Source: Liolophura sinensis (taxonomy: Eukaryota > Mollusca > Polyplacophora > Chitonida > Chitonidae). Taken from it: 64,000 nt of DNA. Shown here piece after piece: positions 43,062 through 56,437 of this stretch (positions within the stretch are counted from its first letter, which is position 1; each line of letters opens with the position of its first letter). The notes beneath the pieces are model-generated. The model saw nothing but the letters and a program-made list of their open reading frames with translations. It had not been told where the DNA came from and searched no databases. The stretch spans positions 49,657,682 to 49,721,681 of the forward strand of contig NC_088300.1 in NCBI RefSeq assembly GCF_032854445.1, in the 5' to 3' direction. A program made the position numbers and the translations under genes.

Positions 43062-43939
43062 AGTGAAAGTGTTGCAGGTGCATGGTGGTTGGACATGCAC
43101 GCATATTTGAGGGAGAGTATAGGCCTATAGATCGTGAAAATCCTATACATAACACAAGAAACTGATTGACAACTCCATGACACGTCTTTGTGTGTATATT
43201 CACCTTCCTTTTCCCTATATATTTAGTCCAGGTGTTTTGTGACGTCAAGAGGGGGAGGCTATGCACAGTCCGCTCCTGGTCAGTTTTCTCGGTCTAAGGT
43301 ATATGTATCAAGGGTGGGCGAGGCGACGACGTAAATCGTAGTTTGTCAGAAGACAAACCTCAAGTCCTAGCAATATTACGGGCCAAACAATGATCTTGAT
43401 AACAAGGAGAACAATTGGGGTGTTGAAAACAAACACTGTCCTACAGTAACCCGTATCTGTGTAAAGTACACTGAAAAATGAATCAGGAGTTCACCTTTCA
43501 TAATAATTATTAGTAAATATTATATCTGAATGTTAGTGGAAATTATTCCTTCAACTTTAGTGGCGGTAAAAATCGCGGTTCCATATAAAAATTCTGACAC
43601 AATGTATTGAACCAAAAAAAAAAGAACAAAAAATCCAAAAAATTCACAGACCAAATTACTACACACAATTATGAACTTACATAAAGAACTCTCCCATGAT
43701 ATGTATGCAATGTTGCTAAAGCCGCGTTAAAACATAATCATTCAAGGTACAAAAGTAAGTCACATTTCTATGCTAGATTCCAATATAAAGACAAAAATTG
43801 AGATGTAGCTTATCTAAAGTCCAGGTGTATTTAGAAAATACATTCTGCGGTGTTTTCTCATTACCATATACATAATCATGTTATCGAGGTGGAGGATTTT
43901 TTCTCCGAATAACCCAATATACATACAGTGAGTAAGTGC
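43062..43939. other. Intergenic sequence (copy B)
   Basis: Counterpart of 4696-5599; no gene. About 25 bp (AAGCTGCCTAGAAAGTGAG and flank) near 5247 in copy A are missing here. Confidence 0.5.
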
Positions 43940-44225
43940 TTTGGTTTTAATGTCTCGTTAATTTTTCAGTCGTATGACGACGAAGGAATCCTTAGAGTGC
44001 ATGCAATATGCCTCCTTGTTGAAGGACGGATTTCTACCACTCTTTTATCTAGTGCTGCTTCACTGAGACGCCTTATCGAAGGCAAGTAAGCCACACTGCC
44101 CGAGCCATTATACTGATATGGGTCAACCAGTTGTTGCACTATCCCCTTCATGCTGAACGCCAAGCGAGGAAGTAACAACTTCCTCTTTTAAGATCAGGTG
44201 TGACTCGACCCAGGATTGACCCTGA
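43940..44225 (-). mobile_element. SINE-2 element (copy B)
   Basis: Counterpart of 5600-5885 with two or three substitutions. Confidence 0.8.
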
Positions 44226-44454
44226 TCGACTCACTTTTCTTCGCTTAACAAAACAAGAAAAGGTCAGCTTATTCTGTCCCGGTTTTTGACAAATTTACCT
44301 CACGAAATCAGCAACAAGATCACGAGATTAGCTTTTAGCGAGAAGTTTTCGTTACATGCTCTCGTGTTTTTTTTTGACACATTTGCTCGACTCCGCCCAA
44401 GTTTAAATTGGAAGTACCTCATCACCATATATGCACCAGCATATAAACTATACA

Positions 44455-44550
44455 TTTGGAATCCCGGAATCCATGGCGAAGACACCAGATCTGACACCCC
44501 ACCCATGCATGCAGTCACATTATACTGACACCAACCAGTCCTGGCATAGA
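44455..44550 (-). mobile_element. SINE-2 relic (copy B)
   Basis: Counterpart of 6115-6210; unchanged. Confidence 0.6.
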
Positions 44551-44678
44551 AAAGGAGCAGCACTAAATTTTTTATCAATAAGCTAGAAAGTTTTCTGTAA
44601 ATGCGCATCACTGTTGTTGTTGTAAACCAGTTGAGATTTACAAATACTGTAAACAATTACGTATAAGCATATACCTGC

Positions 44679-44935
44679 AGCTATACCTCAGGTGCACCTC
44701 AGGTATCTTATTCTTTACCTTAGTCTTCCCGGGTAGGCTTCCACTGAGTTGTGCTTTCGGTGTACGAGGAATATTAATTTGTATAATTGGCAGCACCTCA
44801 GATATAACTCCAGTACACCTCAGATATAACTCAAGTACACCTCAGATATAACTCCAGTACACCTCATATACACCTGAAGTATGTCTCAGGCACACATCAG
44901 ATCAGATATGTACCTCAAGTATACCACCATTACAC
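44679..44935. repeat. 22-bp tandem repeat (copy B)
   Basis: Counterpart of 6340-6600; the same number of units. Confidence 0.8.
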
Positions 44936-46847
44936 CTTATAGGGTAACGGTGGGGTTGGGGGGACCTGAGATTCGGTCTTTTCGAGTCTTCTGTCATGTC
45001 AAAACTGTACACTACACAAACAGATTTCATTTAATCCTATTTTAAATTATATGACTTATTGCTATTTGTGAATAATAAAGACTTTAACGTCATGGTTAAC
45101 TCGAGTGTGACTTCTCGGAGAATCGAAAGCCAGCCGAACTTGGCTTAGCGCCATTTTTGAATCGCAGCGTGCATCACCGGAAAAGAATAAATTCATGGAA
45201 CTTGTTCATGGATTACAACCAATATGGAGTTTACCACTGAATGGGCGATGTACAAGGTGTTTTGGGGGTCTTAACATTAAATATGGTTTTAAACATGAAC
45301 AACAACCACTACAAACAATTGTGGCGAAAACAGAAGTATTGATGATAGTAAGTTTTGGGAAGAGCAGCCAAGTTCACCCTATAGTTACGTAGCCATGTGT
45401 TTCTAAAATGTCGTTTTAAGACGTTTAGACTGGATGAATGGGTTGTATTTGTAGTATTTTCGACAGTGGGGTATTTATTATTCCAATATATTGAGATGAT
45501 ATGAACTCAGAATAACTTGACGATCACTGGAAACCTGTCGATTAGAGCACTGATATTTTGGGACAGCGCAGACGACAAGGCCTATTTCGAGGACAGGGAA
45601 AGTAACGATTTAGAGCGGTTAATGTGAACGCTAAGCTGGAAACATGGCCAACCGATCTCAGAGCTAGCTAAACAGGAAAATGTACATGCATCGTTTACAC
45701 GAATAGCTGCGTGTACGCCATTAAAGTTACTCAATCCCTATAGCTGAACATGCGAAGTGTGTTGTTTCTACGCCTTTTTCAAGCTATTTTCTTTCACCTA
45801 TAAACTTGCATGGATACTGTTGTACAAGTGAACAGATATTCAATTCTACGTGACACACCAATCAAATATGTAAAATATGCTAATTTAGTTCTAAAATGGT
45901 GTTAACATTACCATTTGAACTACGCAGTTAAAATATGAAACCCTAAATCTTATGGAAACAAATATATTCTGCGACACTATCAATCTCTGCACGACAACTT
46001 GTTCTTGATAGCTTCACTCAGTAAATCTTTCGCTGAAAAGTCAACTTAGTGGGCGAAGCGTGGGGCTGATTAGAGCATTGTATAGTTTCGTCCAACCAGT
46101 TTCGACATCATATATTTCCTGATTTACTCACTGCAAGCAGTTGTAGCCCATAAAGTTTAATCTACCAGATTTTTAAGGTGCTAAAAGACCATGGTCCCTC
46201 TAACTTCACCGTCCCGCCAGCCCCATGCTCCAAGCAACTCACTTCGCCATAGAACATGGCGCAGTCTCCCCTGACAATCGCATATCTTATTTGACTAGAT
46301 TTATTGACCAATCTAAGACAGCTGTTAATAAAACTAACTAATGAAACATTTCCTTTATGGGAGAAACATGAAATTAACTATTTGTAAAATGATTTATTTG
46401 GGGGTAAATTAGTAAACACTATACGTACTCCGTTAATTTAAAATTACAGGTACATTGCAATAATACTCCGACTGTCTTTAGACCCGTACAAATGGAAATA
46501 AATGTGACTGGTTAAACATGAAGATAAAATTTAATAATGTAATTTGTTGAAACAAATGAAAACTCACAATAATAAACTACATTCAAATGTCAAGATCTTG
46601 GTTATCCTATTCAAACACATTGTATTATGTTGTTATCCGGTGCCTCCTAAAATTGGAAAATTATAGGTTTTCGTTGTAAGTTTGAAGAGAATTTCCACAG
46701 GATATGAAATACCCGTAATACAAACCACTCTGAATGGTCAAAGAAAACAATTTGTGAAACTTAGCATGATATGTCATCTGAGTTAAATCAAGTCTGTTAG
46801 CTGCTCTGGCCTTCGCTCGAACTACCCAGAACTGGAATAATGGCTTC
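44936..46847. other. Long intergenic stretch (copy B)
   Basis: Counterpart of 6601-8507; scattered substitutions only, no gene. Confidence 0.5.
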
Positions 46848-47005
46848 TGTTTATTTATTTATTTGATTGGTGTTTAACGCCGTACTCAAGATTGTTTCAC
46901 TTTTATAACGGCGACCAGCAGTACGGTAGGAAGAAACCGGGCAGAACTCTGGGGAACCCAGCACGATCACGACAAAGCCGGACTCACAGCCACCGTATTC
47001 ATGCT
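46848..47005 (-). mobile_element. SINE-1 relic (copy B)
   Basis: Counterpart of 8508-8668. Here the tail reads TTTGATTGGTGTTTAACGCC, keeping the ATT lost in copy A, and one G is missing in the GGGGGAACC run. Confidence 0.85.
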
Positions 47006-48659
47006 TCTATATATTTTGCCAACTATTTGACGACGATGCCTCATGGTATAGACATCCCGGAATTATGCCGCCGACAGACAAGTGTGACAAACAAATTATG
47101 CTACAATCAGCCCAGCATTCACCTTAGTTGTTCAGGTGTATTTTTCTAAGGTTTCCAACTAAATCTATGATCGAGTTCGTGTAAAGTTTCGGGTGTGACA
47201 AAGATTTACATAAAACGCACGAAATCTGCCAAATTGTGTGTGAATATACCAATGGTTACAACACTTTCCAGATTAACATGAACCTGGCTTTGTGTGTTCC
47301 GCAAAAGCCCATGCAGTTATGTCCATTAGATACAGTCTCGCTTCGCCATCGATAGAAAGGTTTGTCAATGATACGTTGACAAAGCTGTAACACGGTACAC
47401 TTATTTTGCTAATTACCATACTCGGTAAACTGGTGAGTATAAAGTAAATGTGAACTTAACTTTCGCCACTTTCTACACAAAGTAAGCAAACAAGCTGGGA
47501 TTGAGTAAAAAAAACCCTCTTTTGTTATGCTGCAACTCATATTGTCACCAAATACCAAACCAGTTTACATGAATTTGTTCTCAGAGTTTTGGATCGTTAA
47601 TTTCCCAAGTGGCGCCTTGAGCAAATCCTATTTCGCATTACGTAGGTCTGCAATGTGGGATATTCCCCATTGAGCCAAACAGCAATCAGCAATTTTCAAG
47701 AGACCTTCGTGAAATCTCAGAACAAGAACTGGAGTAAAATATCTGGTAATATCCCTGGGCTATTTCTTCGCCTTTTTCAACAACGCGGAAAACAAATGAA
47801 GAAGACTGATAATAAAATACAATGTGGGTTCGTTCTCGTGTGCGGAAGTCGCTTGAATGTCCCGCAGGAGATTTTAGATGTAGAGGACTGTTTGCTGATG
47901 TCTGGGTACACCCTTGCATTATGCCTAATGGAATATCTTATATAATGTAACACAGACTTTAAAAGTACATATGTGAATGAGTGGGGAATGGTTGGTTTTG
48001 TTAATTTATGTCATTGTAAACGGCAATTATCGACTGTTCTTCCATTGTTTTCTTATTTTCTTTCTGTTTCTGGTCAGGTTTCACGAATTTCGGCTTCACA
48101 TCAATGCAACTGATTGATTACTACAACTTTCAAAGAACACCATTTACCTGTGCTTTAATACAACTGCTCAGTCAATCGGATTCATTTCAAAACAACTGCC
48201 TACTGAAGCTTCCACTCAATAACATTCGGATTCATTTCGTTAAGCGGCGTACACACGATACGATTTGTCGTATCGACTTGTCGAATGGGACAAGTGGCAT
48301 GGAAATAAAACGAGTCTAGTTTATCGGCAACGTTCAGAAGATGCAATTTTTCGAATGCTACAATCGCGTGATAATGCATGTCTTCTATTAATGCGACTAG
48401 TCGAATTAGATGGATCGACAAGACAATCGGACAATTAGTACAGAAATATGAAAATACAATTAGTATGGTGTACAAAGAAACTGGTCTAATGATGTTGAAT
48501 ACGAAAACCACTTTATTTAGGTCGAATATGGTTGGCATTGACTGTATGAAGGATGTGAAAATGTCTCAGTTGCTTTACACTGTATTACAACAGCTCTGTT
48601 AATGATTGCAGTGTTCATTCTGGGCTCATGAGGCTGAATTTTTATTTCTACAGATTATG
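47006..48659. other. Intergenic sequence (copy B)
   Basis: Counterpart of 8669-10316, with the same 8-bp hairpin at about 48254-48273. No gene seen. Confidence 0.5.
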
Positions 48660-48975
48660 CAATCTGGTTGTGAGGTCTGGATGCCGTGCGAAGTTGATAT
48701 CTTAATGTGGACAAATTATGGGGTGAGGGGTCATGAGACTTTGAAGCATTATTTTTGCTGGTTATGCCATCTAAATGTGAGATCTTATAACCTTGACGAG
48801 GTTGATGTCTTAATGCGCTTAAATTATGAGGTGTTGTGTGATCAGACTTGGAATCATTATTTCTGCTCGTGAAATCATGGGTGTGAGGTCTTTAAGCCGT
48901 GCGAGATTGATGTCTTACTTTGCACAGGTTATGAGGTGAGGTTCACGAATGAATATTTCTGCAGATCATAAAGCC
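48660..48975. repeat. Three degenerate repeats of about 106 bp (copy B)
   Basis: Counterpart of 10317-10640. Confidence 0.75.
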
Positions 48976-49557
48976 ATGCGAGGCTGCTGTAACTATGTGT
49001 GTGCGATATGAGGCATGGAGGCGTCTCTCTTTGTAATGGGTTTTGAAACTGATGAGAAGATATTACTTTGTGATCTAAAATGGGGTCAGTGGGTCATCTT
49101 GATCAGGTTTTCCTGAACCTTCCGGTGCAAATAGAGTGTTACTGTAATATTTGAACAACAAATGAAGATATTCGAACACCTCTGCACAGAAACCCTGTCA
49201 CGTACTATGGAGACCACTGACCTTCCACCAGTATGGGATGGAAGTCTACGCTGAGGAGGACGCCAGCAAACGCAGGGTACATTCATCGTGTTGAGTACGT
49301 CTGGTTGGATATATGTACAGCTGCAATCAAATCATTATGAAATACATATTCTGATTAACGGTAACTTATAAATTGGCATGGTACACGGTTCGGATGATCA
49401 TTTAATTTATCCAGCAGGAACTTTCCTTGCATCTTTCCCTCATCAGTGAAAACTGTTGATTTCCTTACTTTATATGCTTTCTTAGTTTATTGGTGGTATG
49501 TGTTGAACGTTGTTGTGAACATCCGATTGTTGATCCGGACGGTCCAATGCCAATAAG
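48976..49557. other. Intergenic sequence (copy B)
   Basis: Counterpart of 10641-11217; nothing recognised. Confidence 0.5.
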
Positions 49558-49943
49558 GCTGACGGCTGGTAGATTCTAGCCTCAAAGGCCAAGGGGAACC
49601 CATAGTCGACTTTAATCGCTAGCGATGATCCTCCAGTTAAATGTATCTGGTATACACAGCATAAAATAATAGCCTTGCTTGAAACTGGCACTCCTCTCAG
49701 AGATTCCGTTGAATAACAGGGTGTTACCTGTAATTAACTGTGGCTTGTACCGGGTGTTCAAGTCACGTATACTAAGTTAGCAGATTCTGTTTAAAAACTG
49801 GCTGCTTCATTCACCAAAATTTGAAATCAGATGTGTTGTCCGAAGTCCAGCTCACTACTTGAGCTATCGGGAAGTTCTCTCTAGTAATCGTTAGGATGAG
49901 GACTAGAAGGTTGCTCCAGTTACACCTCTGCTCTCTCCAAGAC
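49558..49943. other. 386-bp segment present only in copy B
   Basis: Copy A reads straight through CCAATAAG/ACCGTCACG at 11217/11218. The segment has no terminal inverted repeats by eye, no clean target-site duplication (only AAG recurs at the right edge), no SINE-1 or SINE-2 blocks and no long frame. It could be an unknown short element, or a deletion in copy A. Confidence 0.85.
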
Positions 49944-51490
49944 ACCGTCACGTTTACAGTATCAGCCCCACGCTCCATTCTTGGAACCTGTTCTGTTACG
50001 GCACCAGTGTAATGGATGACATATTAAGAGCTTCATATAAAACCATATCAATATTGCAAATGGACATTGTTCATTTCGACAGCTCCAACGTAAAACACAC
50101 AATAATTAATGGCATTCTTTCCTAGAACTTCTTAGCTTTATTAAAGGTGGTGAAATATATAGTTTTACAAGACTATACGCGTGAACTTTTATATATGTAT
50201 TATTTAAGGTATATTTTAATATTCAGAAAACACCTTCCAACTTCAAACGCTAAAGCGATGGTTCCAATCAACAAATGATTCTTGCGAAGAATGAAACGTT
50301 TCTTTATGTCACTATCGCCTTCGTTTTCCGTGTCAAAGCTGGCGACGTCTGTGACAAAACACGCCCTCTACCAGGTGATCATCTAGCTTGAATACCGAAA
50401 CCGGTAATTTACATGACTTGGATTTGGAATCTAAATGATCGGGGGTAATGAATGAATAAGTCATAATCATTATCATGGTGTGTTGACCCTTTTGCCACAG
50501 TAAGATACCTTATATGAGTTATGGAATCTATGCAGTTTGTGCATCGTTCCAAATAGGCTTTCATCAAACTTTTCACATGCAATATGTGTCCATGGATACA
50601 ACAGGATCGTTTAGAATTATAGCCTACCCAAATCGGTTCTAAACAACACGTTACCATTTGCCTTAGGATAAGCCTAAGTTGACATTCTCGTCGTCAGCAA
50701 AACATTATAAACTATTAGCGACCGCTGTCAGTGAACGCTACAGGTGGGTTGGAATGCACTAAGGGTTACTGACTGTCAGTGTCAGTTTAAGTGACTTGAA
50801 CAGAGCTATACAGCAGGAATAGACTGACAGTAATAGGCACTGTCGAGCATCTTTCATGGAAATCTTCCCTTTACTGTCACCCCGCCAGTATGAACCCAGG
50901 TATGGTGAAATACAAGTTTGAATGAAGCAATTCAGACAGAGCCCACACTGAACCGTCTGTTTGCAGAGCTATTACCTATCCAATGATTCCGTTTTCGTCC
51001 ATGACAGGCGTGAATTCTAACCATTTATTTCGACGAGATATAAACCCACGATGCCGTCGGATACATTGAGTGAAAACGAGTTACATCCGTGAACTTGATA
51101 TGTCTCTTGTGCGGAAATGCTTTAATGCAATATTATAGCCAGCAGGGACACATATCGGTAGACACTGGACTGATGATAGCTTTGTGGAATCTTAGAGCCT
51201 AGTAAGTCATTGTACTAAATGTTAGATACTATAATTATTCAGTTCTGAATTACCTATACGCTGCTTGTTGATTTATATCCACAATTCTCTTTTTCATCAC
51301 TGAAAATAAAAGGTTGGATCAACTGACAACCACATTTTCTACTATATAATATAGAAAATAAGTCCGTACCCGAAAGCTTTTTGTTTCTATATTTATCATA
51401 CCAAAGTATTTTTTATATATCACGTAGCTTTTACATATCATGTGTATAAATATATCTGGCATATGTTCTTTCATACTCCCATATGCGTAT
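49944..51490. other. Intergenic sequence (copy B)
   Basis: Counterpart of 11218-12780; no gene seen. Confidence 0.5.
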
Positions 51491-51660
51491 GTGCCGCTCT
51501 CTAAGACTAGCTTCACTGCCACCATTGTTTTTTGTACAGAAATCTTGAACAACGCCAAGGTCACTGGGGTAACGGTGATGAGGCAAACAGTTATGTCAGA
51601 AAAAACAAGATGCTTCCTAACTCTGTCTCAACTTTTGTTTCCATTAATTATTGTAGGCAT
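51491..51660 (+). other. Possible orphan exon, acceptor altered (copy B)
   Basis: Counterpart of 12779-12957. The frame is kept with R-to-S at one position, but the CCCATACAG acceptor reads CCCATATG. If this was an exon in copy A, it could not use the same acceptor here. Confidence 0.12.
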
Positions 51661-51719
51661 GCGTTCCAACATAATTCCAACGGACACCTGAAACAAATTT
51701 ATTGCTGAAAATAGGTCCT

Positions 51720-52185
51720 CGCAAGAACATTAGTGATGCGTTTATGCCTAAACAAGCACCACAGGCTCCAAAGATTAAGGTGCATGTCAAGCGATTGGTA
51801 AGGAGGATGGTATTTTTTTCACCATTTTTCACCTTTCTCTTGCATTTTGTCGCCGGAGAATAATCCACTTCTGGAGATCCAGTAAGTACTAGAACTTACG
51901 ACCGAGTCTTCGATGAGATTCATAAATTTGAAACTGCTTGGCACTACTTAGGGACACAACAATCTTAAGTAAACAAATACAATCTTTCTTTCTTTATACA
52001 AGATTTTTTCTGGAGAGCTAATTTGCTAATGTACTTTCTAACCTGACAAAACAAATGCTTTAAATTGTTATGTTGCAAATGTTAATCTTTTTAGATGGGA
52101 CTATTATGTGCAGTAATGCAAAATGAATTTAACAATCAACCCAAATAAGTCTGCAATATTTATTCATTAATTTATATCACAATGT
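51720..52185. other. 466-bp segment replaced by six bases in copy A
   Basis: Flanks ATAGGTCCT and GTTTTTAATAGTC are shared with copy A, which has GAATAG in between. Short filler at a junction suggests a deletion in A. A 74-codon minus-strand frame (51868-51644) crosses the left junction and holds one hydrophobic stretch (LTCTLIFGACGACLGINASL), but no family is recognised. Confidence 0.85.
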
Positions 52186-53049
52186 GTTTTTAATAGTCAG
52201 TTGTCTGTAGCTTACAGGTAAAGTTTTGATAACTATTTGTTTCATGTAGCGGAATGATTCTAAGGGGGTACACTTAGCACGGTATAGTTACTTCATGTCT
52301 TCCTCACATTGGCGCCCAATGTCCAAAGCCACAGTTAATTACCTCATTAGATTTTGTACTTGCCAAAGATGGTAAATAATTACCGTGCATACCGTTGTTT
52401 TTCTAGAAGGCGTTCTTTAATACTGAGTTATATGTGATATGAAGCTTTTTGAAGACAGGTCATGATCCCTTTGTATTTTTTTAATGTGATTGTGTGTTAA
52501 ATGTGATGGCAACGCCGCAAGTTGAGTAATTCTAGGCCAGCGACGTCTAATAAATTGCACTGCATTCTTTTTACCTTATTCTGCTATAGCACTATGGCTT
52601 AACAGAATTAGAGAGCGTGTAAATTGCTACTATTTGAGGATTAACATGAACAGTTAGAATAACCATAGCTGAGGTAAACTGACAAGAGGCCGTATTTCAC
52701 CGGTTACGCGTGATCATTAGCCAGCAATCACACTCGTCGCTGCTCTGGTTTTACCCTCTATGCTGTAGGTCTTTACTTGTATGCAAAGTCGTACAGCATC
52801 AACATATGAAAAGGTGGCATTGAACTCTTAATGCAGTATTTAATCCACTCGCACTGTTTCTGTTTGTTTTCGGAATTAGGCTTGTAGATTGCATATCCAA
52901 TTGTACTAATTTCCCAGGTAGGTATTAGGTTTGATTGCTTTATTTTATGATTCTTCATTTTCGCTGGTTCTTAAGTTTGTTAAGTATGAAAAAAGTCGGT
53001 TATTAGTGATATGTACACTGCTGTTTCTGTTTTTTTTTCTAATCACGGT
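52186..53049. other. Intergenic sequence (copy B)
   Basis: Counterpart of 13017-13879; no gene seen. Confidence 0.5.
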
Positions 53050-53430
53050 ACAAGGGCAGTCCTGTCAGATACGTGTGCCCAAGTAATGCCTTAATCACTC
53101 AGCAAGCTGCTGGAGTAATGCTGTCAAAGCAATGCCTTAATCACTGGGGGAGCTGTTGGATCAATCCTGTCAAGATACGTGTACTCAAGCAATGTATTAA
53201 TCACGGGAAAAGCTGCTGGAGCAATTTTGCCAGTTACGTGTACCCAAGCTGTGCCTTAATAATGGAGAAAGCTGCTCAAGTAATCCTCTTAGATACGTGC
53301 ACTTAAGCAATGCCTTAATCACGTCGAAGCTGCTGGAGCGATGCTGTCAGATACGTGTCCAAAAGCAATGCCTTAATCACGGGGGAAGCTGCTCAGGCAA
53401 TCCTGTCATGCACGTGGGAAACTGGCGGTG
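53050..53430. repeat. Tandem repeat, about 59-bp unit, six units (copy B)
   Basis: Counterpart of 13880-14205 plus one extra unit at about 53288-53345. Confidence 0.85.
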
Positions 53431-53759
53431 AAACCCTATCAGATACGGTTGTTCTAGCAGTGCCCATAGCCCGCCAACTCTGACGACAATCCCTCAGGCA
53501 ATATATTTGGTCCACATTAATCTAATTTGCCATACGGTAGTTGGACGCCATTGCAGACACCACTTCAATATTAAACATCGTATTTGATTGGCCACCGCAG
53601 AGAAGTACAAGTAGATGCCTTTGGAAAAGAGGCTCTTGGCTTGGATACAACCAGGGTTATTGAAAGGCGAACCCTTTTTTGGACTTTCCAAGACGTCAGC
53701 ATCACACCGGGCTATAGACCTACAGGGTGGTTACATGTAGGTGTTTTTTTTTGTTCTAG
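53431..53759. other. Intergenic sequence ending in a candidate acceptor (copy B)
   Basis: Counterpart of 14206-14531; TTCTAG at 53754-53759. Confidence 0.4.
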
Positions 53760-54122
53760 GTACATCGATGGCTGATGATGACAAACACCTATGTGACTTC
53801 AACTGTACATCTATAGCTAATGCTTGGGCAACCAATCCAGATAGCCCACTCGAGCCGTTGACAGATGGAGCCGCTTTAAACTGCTCCCGGAAGTGCTGAT
53901 ACCAGAAGTGATAACGAGCCGTGTTACCTGCTTCCAACACTTTTGTTGTTTAGCTTCAGCCAGGCTTTGGGTATTTAGGCAGGCTTGTCGAGCTAGAAAG
54001 AGAGAGTGACAGGATAAAGTTACTCGGTATTGTCTGGCATCAGTTTGGCGGTGCCACACAGCCAGCTGTTGCTCACCACAAGACCATGTTCCGCACAGAG
54101 CGAAGAAATCTTTCCAGTGAAG
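53760..54122 (+). other. Candidate non-coding or 5'-UTR exon (copy B)
   Basis: Counterpart of 14532-14895 with both splice signals intact and one G missing near 53793. The loss breaks the MMTNTYVDF frame, while the interval and the AAG/GTAAGT donor are retained. That favours a non-coding exon if it is an exon at all. Confidence 0.25.
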
Positions 54123-54622
54123 GTAAGTTAAATCGATGTACATTGACTTCATTGACATAGAACATTGGGCGTTAACAAAACCGATATTATAATTAGAGCT
54201 AACTGCATGCAGTGGAGTATCAGATAAGCATTCTACAAAGAATGCTCTTTGGTGGGTTTTTTTTTCATATTTGCTTGAAGATATTTTGGCACATCTAAGG
54301 TAGAGCAATATGTACGACTTATTGAACAGCGTATTACAGAGCGATCTTTGGTAAGTGTACACATATTTTTTTTAGAATGTTGGTGATATATTGATCAGGA
54401 TCACTGGGATAGGCTGGAGTTTCTTTAATCTGAGATCCTTTTATGAAAGGCACACCATTATATTGACATTTTTCTCACTTCCAGAGTTGTAACTTGAAGC
54501 CAAATGAACGTTGTAAACATATCAAAGTGCCAATCCTGCATGTTGATTTCGTCTCATTTTCATATGGATCTCAGGTGTTTGTATCCAGGAGATCGTGGCG
54601 GTATTATTAACTCAGTGAGAGC
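54123..54622. other. Intergenic or intronic sequence (copy B)
   Basis: Counterpart of 14896-15399; nothing recognised. Confidence 0.45.
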
Positions 54623-54708
54623 CTTGGCTGGCTCGTAGAGTTAAATCGATCGCTGGCTGCGATTATAAATCCCTTGACTAGTGAGGTCGCGTGTTCGAAT
54701 CCTGCTTC
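54623..54708 (+). mobile_element. tRNA-derived SINE head or tRNA-like relic (copy B)
   Basis: Counterpart of 15400-15485; the A-box-like and B-box blocks are identical. Confidence 0.5.
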
Positions 54709-55652
54709 ACCTGACTGTGTTTTTACATCAAGATGTTTAACACTTAACTGTGCGAGGTCAGAGGTTTAATGTGGGTATTCCACTTCCCCCACTGATAAAC
54801 TTGGCCTGGCAGTTTTACATGATGGGGGAAAAAAACGTGAGGACGGCGTTGCATTTTTGTCTGTACATGTTACAATAAATCTGATCGCCATGCCATATCC
54901 GAAATTTTGATGACAACATTTTGATTTATAACGGCTGGAATTCTTCAATTGTTTGCCTCAACAAGCCTCAACAAGCTTATACGTAATTAATTATATAGGT
55001 TATTGATCAATCGGTTCCCCTGGGCTCTTTTTATATTCGCTGTAAATCATATATAACTGTGATATTTGTTTCACTTAGTCGGCAATCAGCTCAATAATTT
55101 GTTGCCAGTATCATCCTTTATTCACTTGAGTTGTTGTCTAGATAAGACCCCTTGACATTTAAAATGATTTAAATTGTTGCACATCATGATTCTCATCAGT
55201 TGTAAGTGGTTATTGGAGTCGATTTATTTTGTAACAGTCAATATGATACAGAGACGTAATTTTCAGTTATTAACGGTCAATTTAATCTAACTGGCATTTT
55301 ATTTATTCATTTTCAAATTGGATTTTAGTCGTGTGAAATATGACTCACTGACGTACATTTCAAGAGGTGGAAAAAAAAGCCTACAGCCTTATTTTTAACG
55401 ACAATTCTTGAATTTATTCTGTTGATAAGCATACATTCTTTGTCTCATCATCATCTAAGTTTAGTCTTACACATGTATATAGACATCAGAACAAATATTC
55501 GTATAACAACCGTCAATCAAAACGGACGTCCCAGGTCAATAATCGCAATTCCGAAAACAAAAAGCAGGGCTATCAAGGTAAACTGCAAATGTTTTTGATT
55601 TCCAACTTAAAGTTACCAGGGTAAATATGTGGGACTATGTATATATCTATGC
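54709..55652. other. Intergenic sequence (copy B)
   Basis: Counterpart of 15486-16424; no gene seen. Confidence 0.5.
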
Positions 55653-55965
55653 TTGGCTTGGGGTTTAACGTCGTACTTAACAGCATTTCAGTCGTCTGAC
55701 GACGAGGAGTAATTAAGTTTGTGTACATATACTGGGTCTTCCTGTGGCAGGGCGAGTCCATAGCGCCAAAGTGATGCCGCCACCGAAGTATCGTGGCGAA
55801 GTCACCAGATAGGACACCCCACCCAGTCACATTATACAGGCACAAGGCCAATCACTTTTGCTGTAACTCGTCAATGCTGAGCGCCAAGACAGGCAGCAGC
55901 ATATACCATTTTTTAAGCCTTTAGTCTGACCCGACCCGGGTTGATCCCGGTGTCTCCCGACATCG
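55653..55965 (-). mobile_element. SINE-2 element (copy B)
   Basis: Counterpart of 16425-16735. It keeps GTTTAACGTCGTACTTAAC, closer to the family form than the copy A version. Confidence 0.8.
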
Positions 55966-56437
55966 TATATACATGGGAATAATTGTTTCTGTTATTTTAT
56001 ATGCCTGTACGGAATGTGTAGCTTGCCATGTAAACCGCATATTCATCTGGAATTCTACAATTTTGTCATAACGTCATTATGCAGGTTCGTTCCTCGGACC
56101 GTCATCGACGTCATAAAAAATATTATAACGGACAATGTTGAAGTGCTAATGACGAGCATCGCCATTGTCGTCACAACAAAGAAATAAACAATGTAATTTT
56201 CCCTACAACAATACATAGGCCAGGTATGAAAAAGAAATACATGTGTATTAAAAATTGAGTTAGCGGAACAAATACGTCATGACGTATTTTCAAAAAGAAA
56301 ACTTTCGCAACCTTACACATTAACAGGAGAAGATTGTTGACACGAATTCTTGCGAAATTTAATAGCCTTGCAGCCTTACGCTTTCAATAAGTGAACAGTG
56401 ATATAATTAATAAATTTACATTTTTCAGTCATGCCAA
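55966..56437. other. Intergenic sequence (copy B)
   Basis: Counterpart of 16736-17208; the ATACGTCATGACGTAT palindrome is conserved near 56273. Confidence 0.5.
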
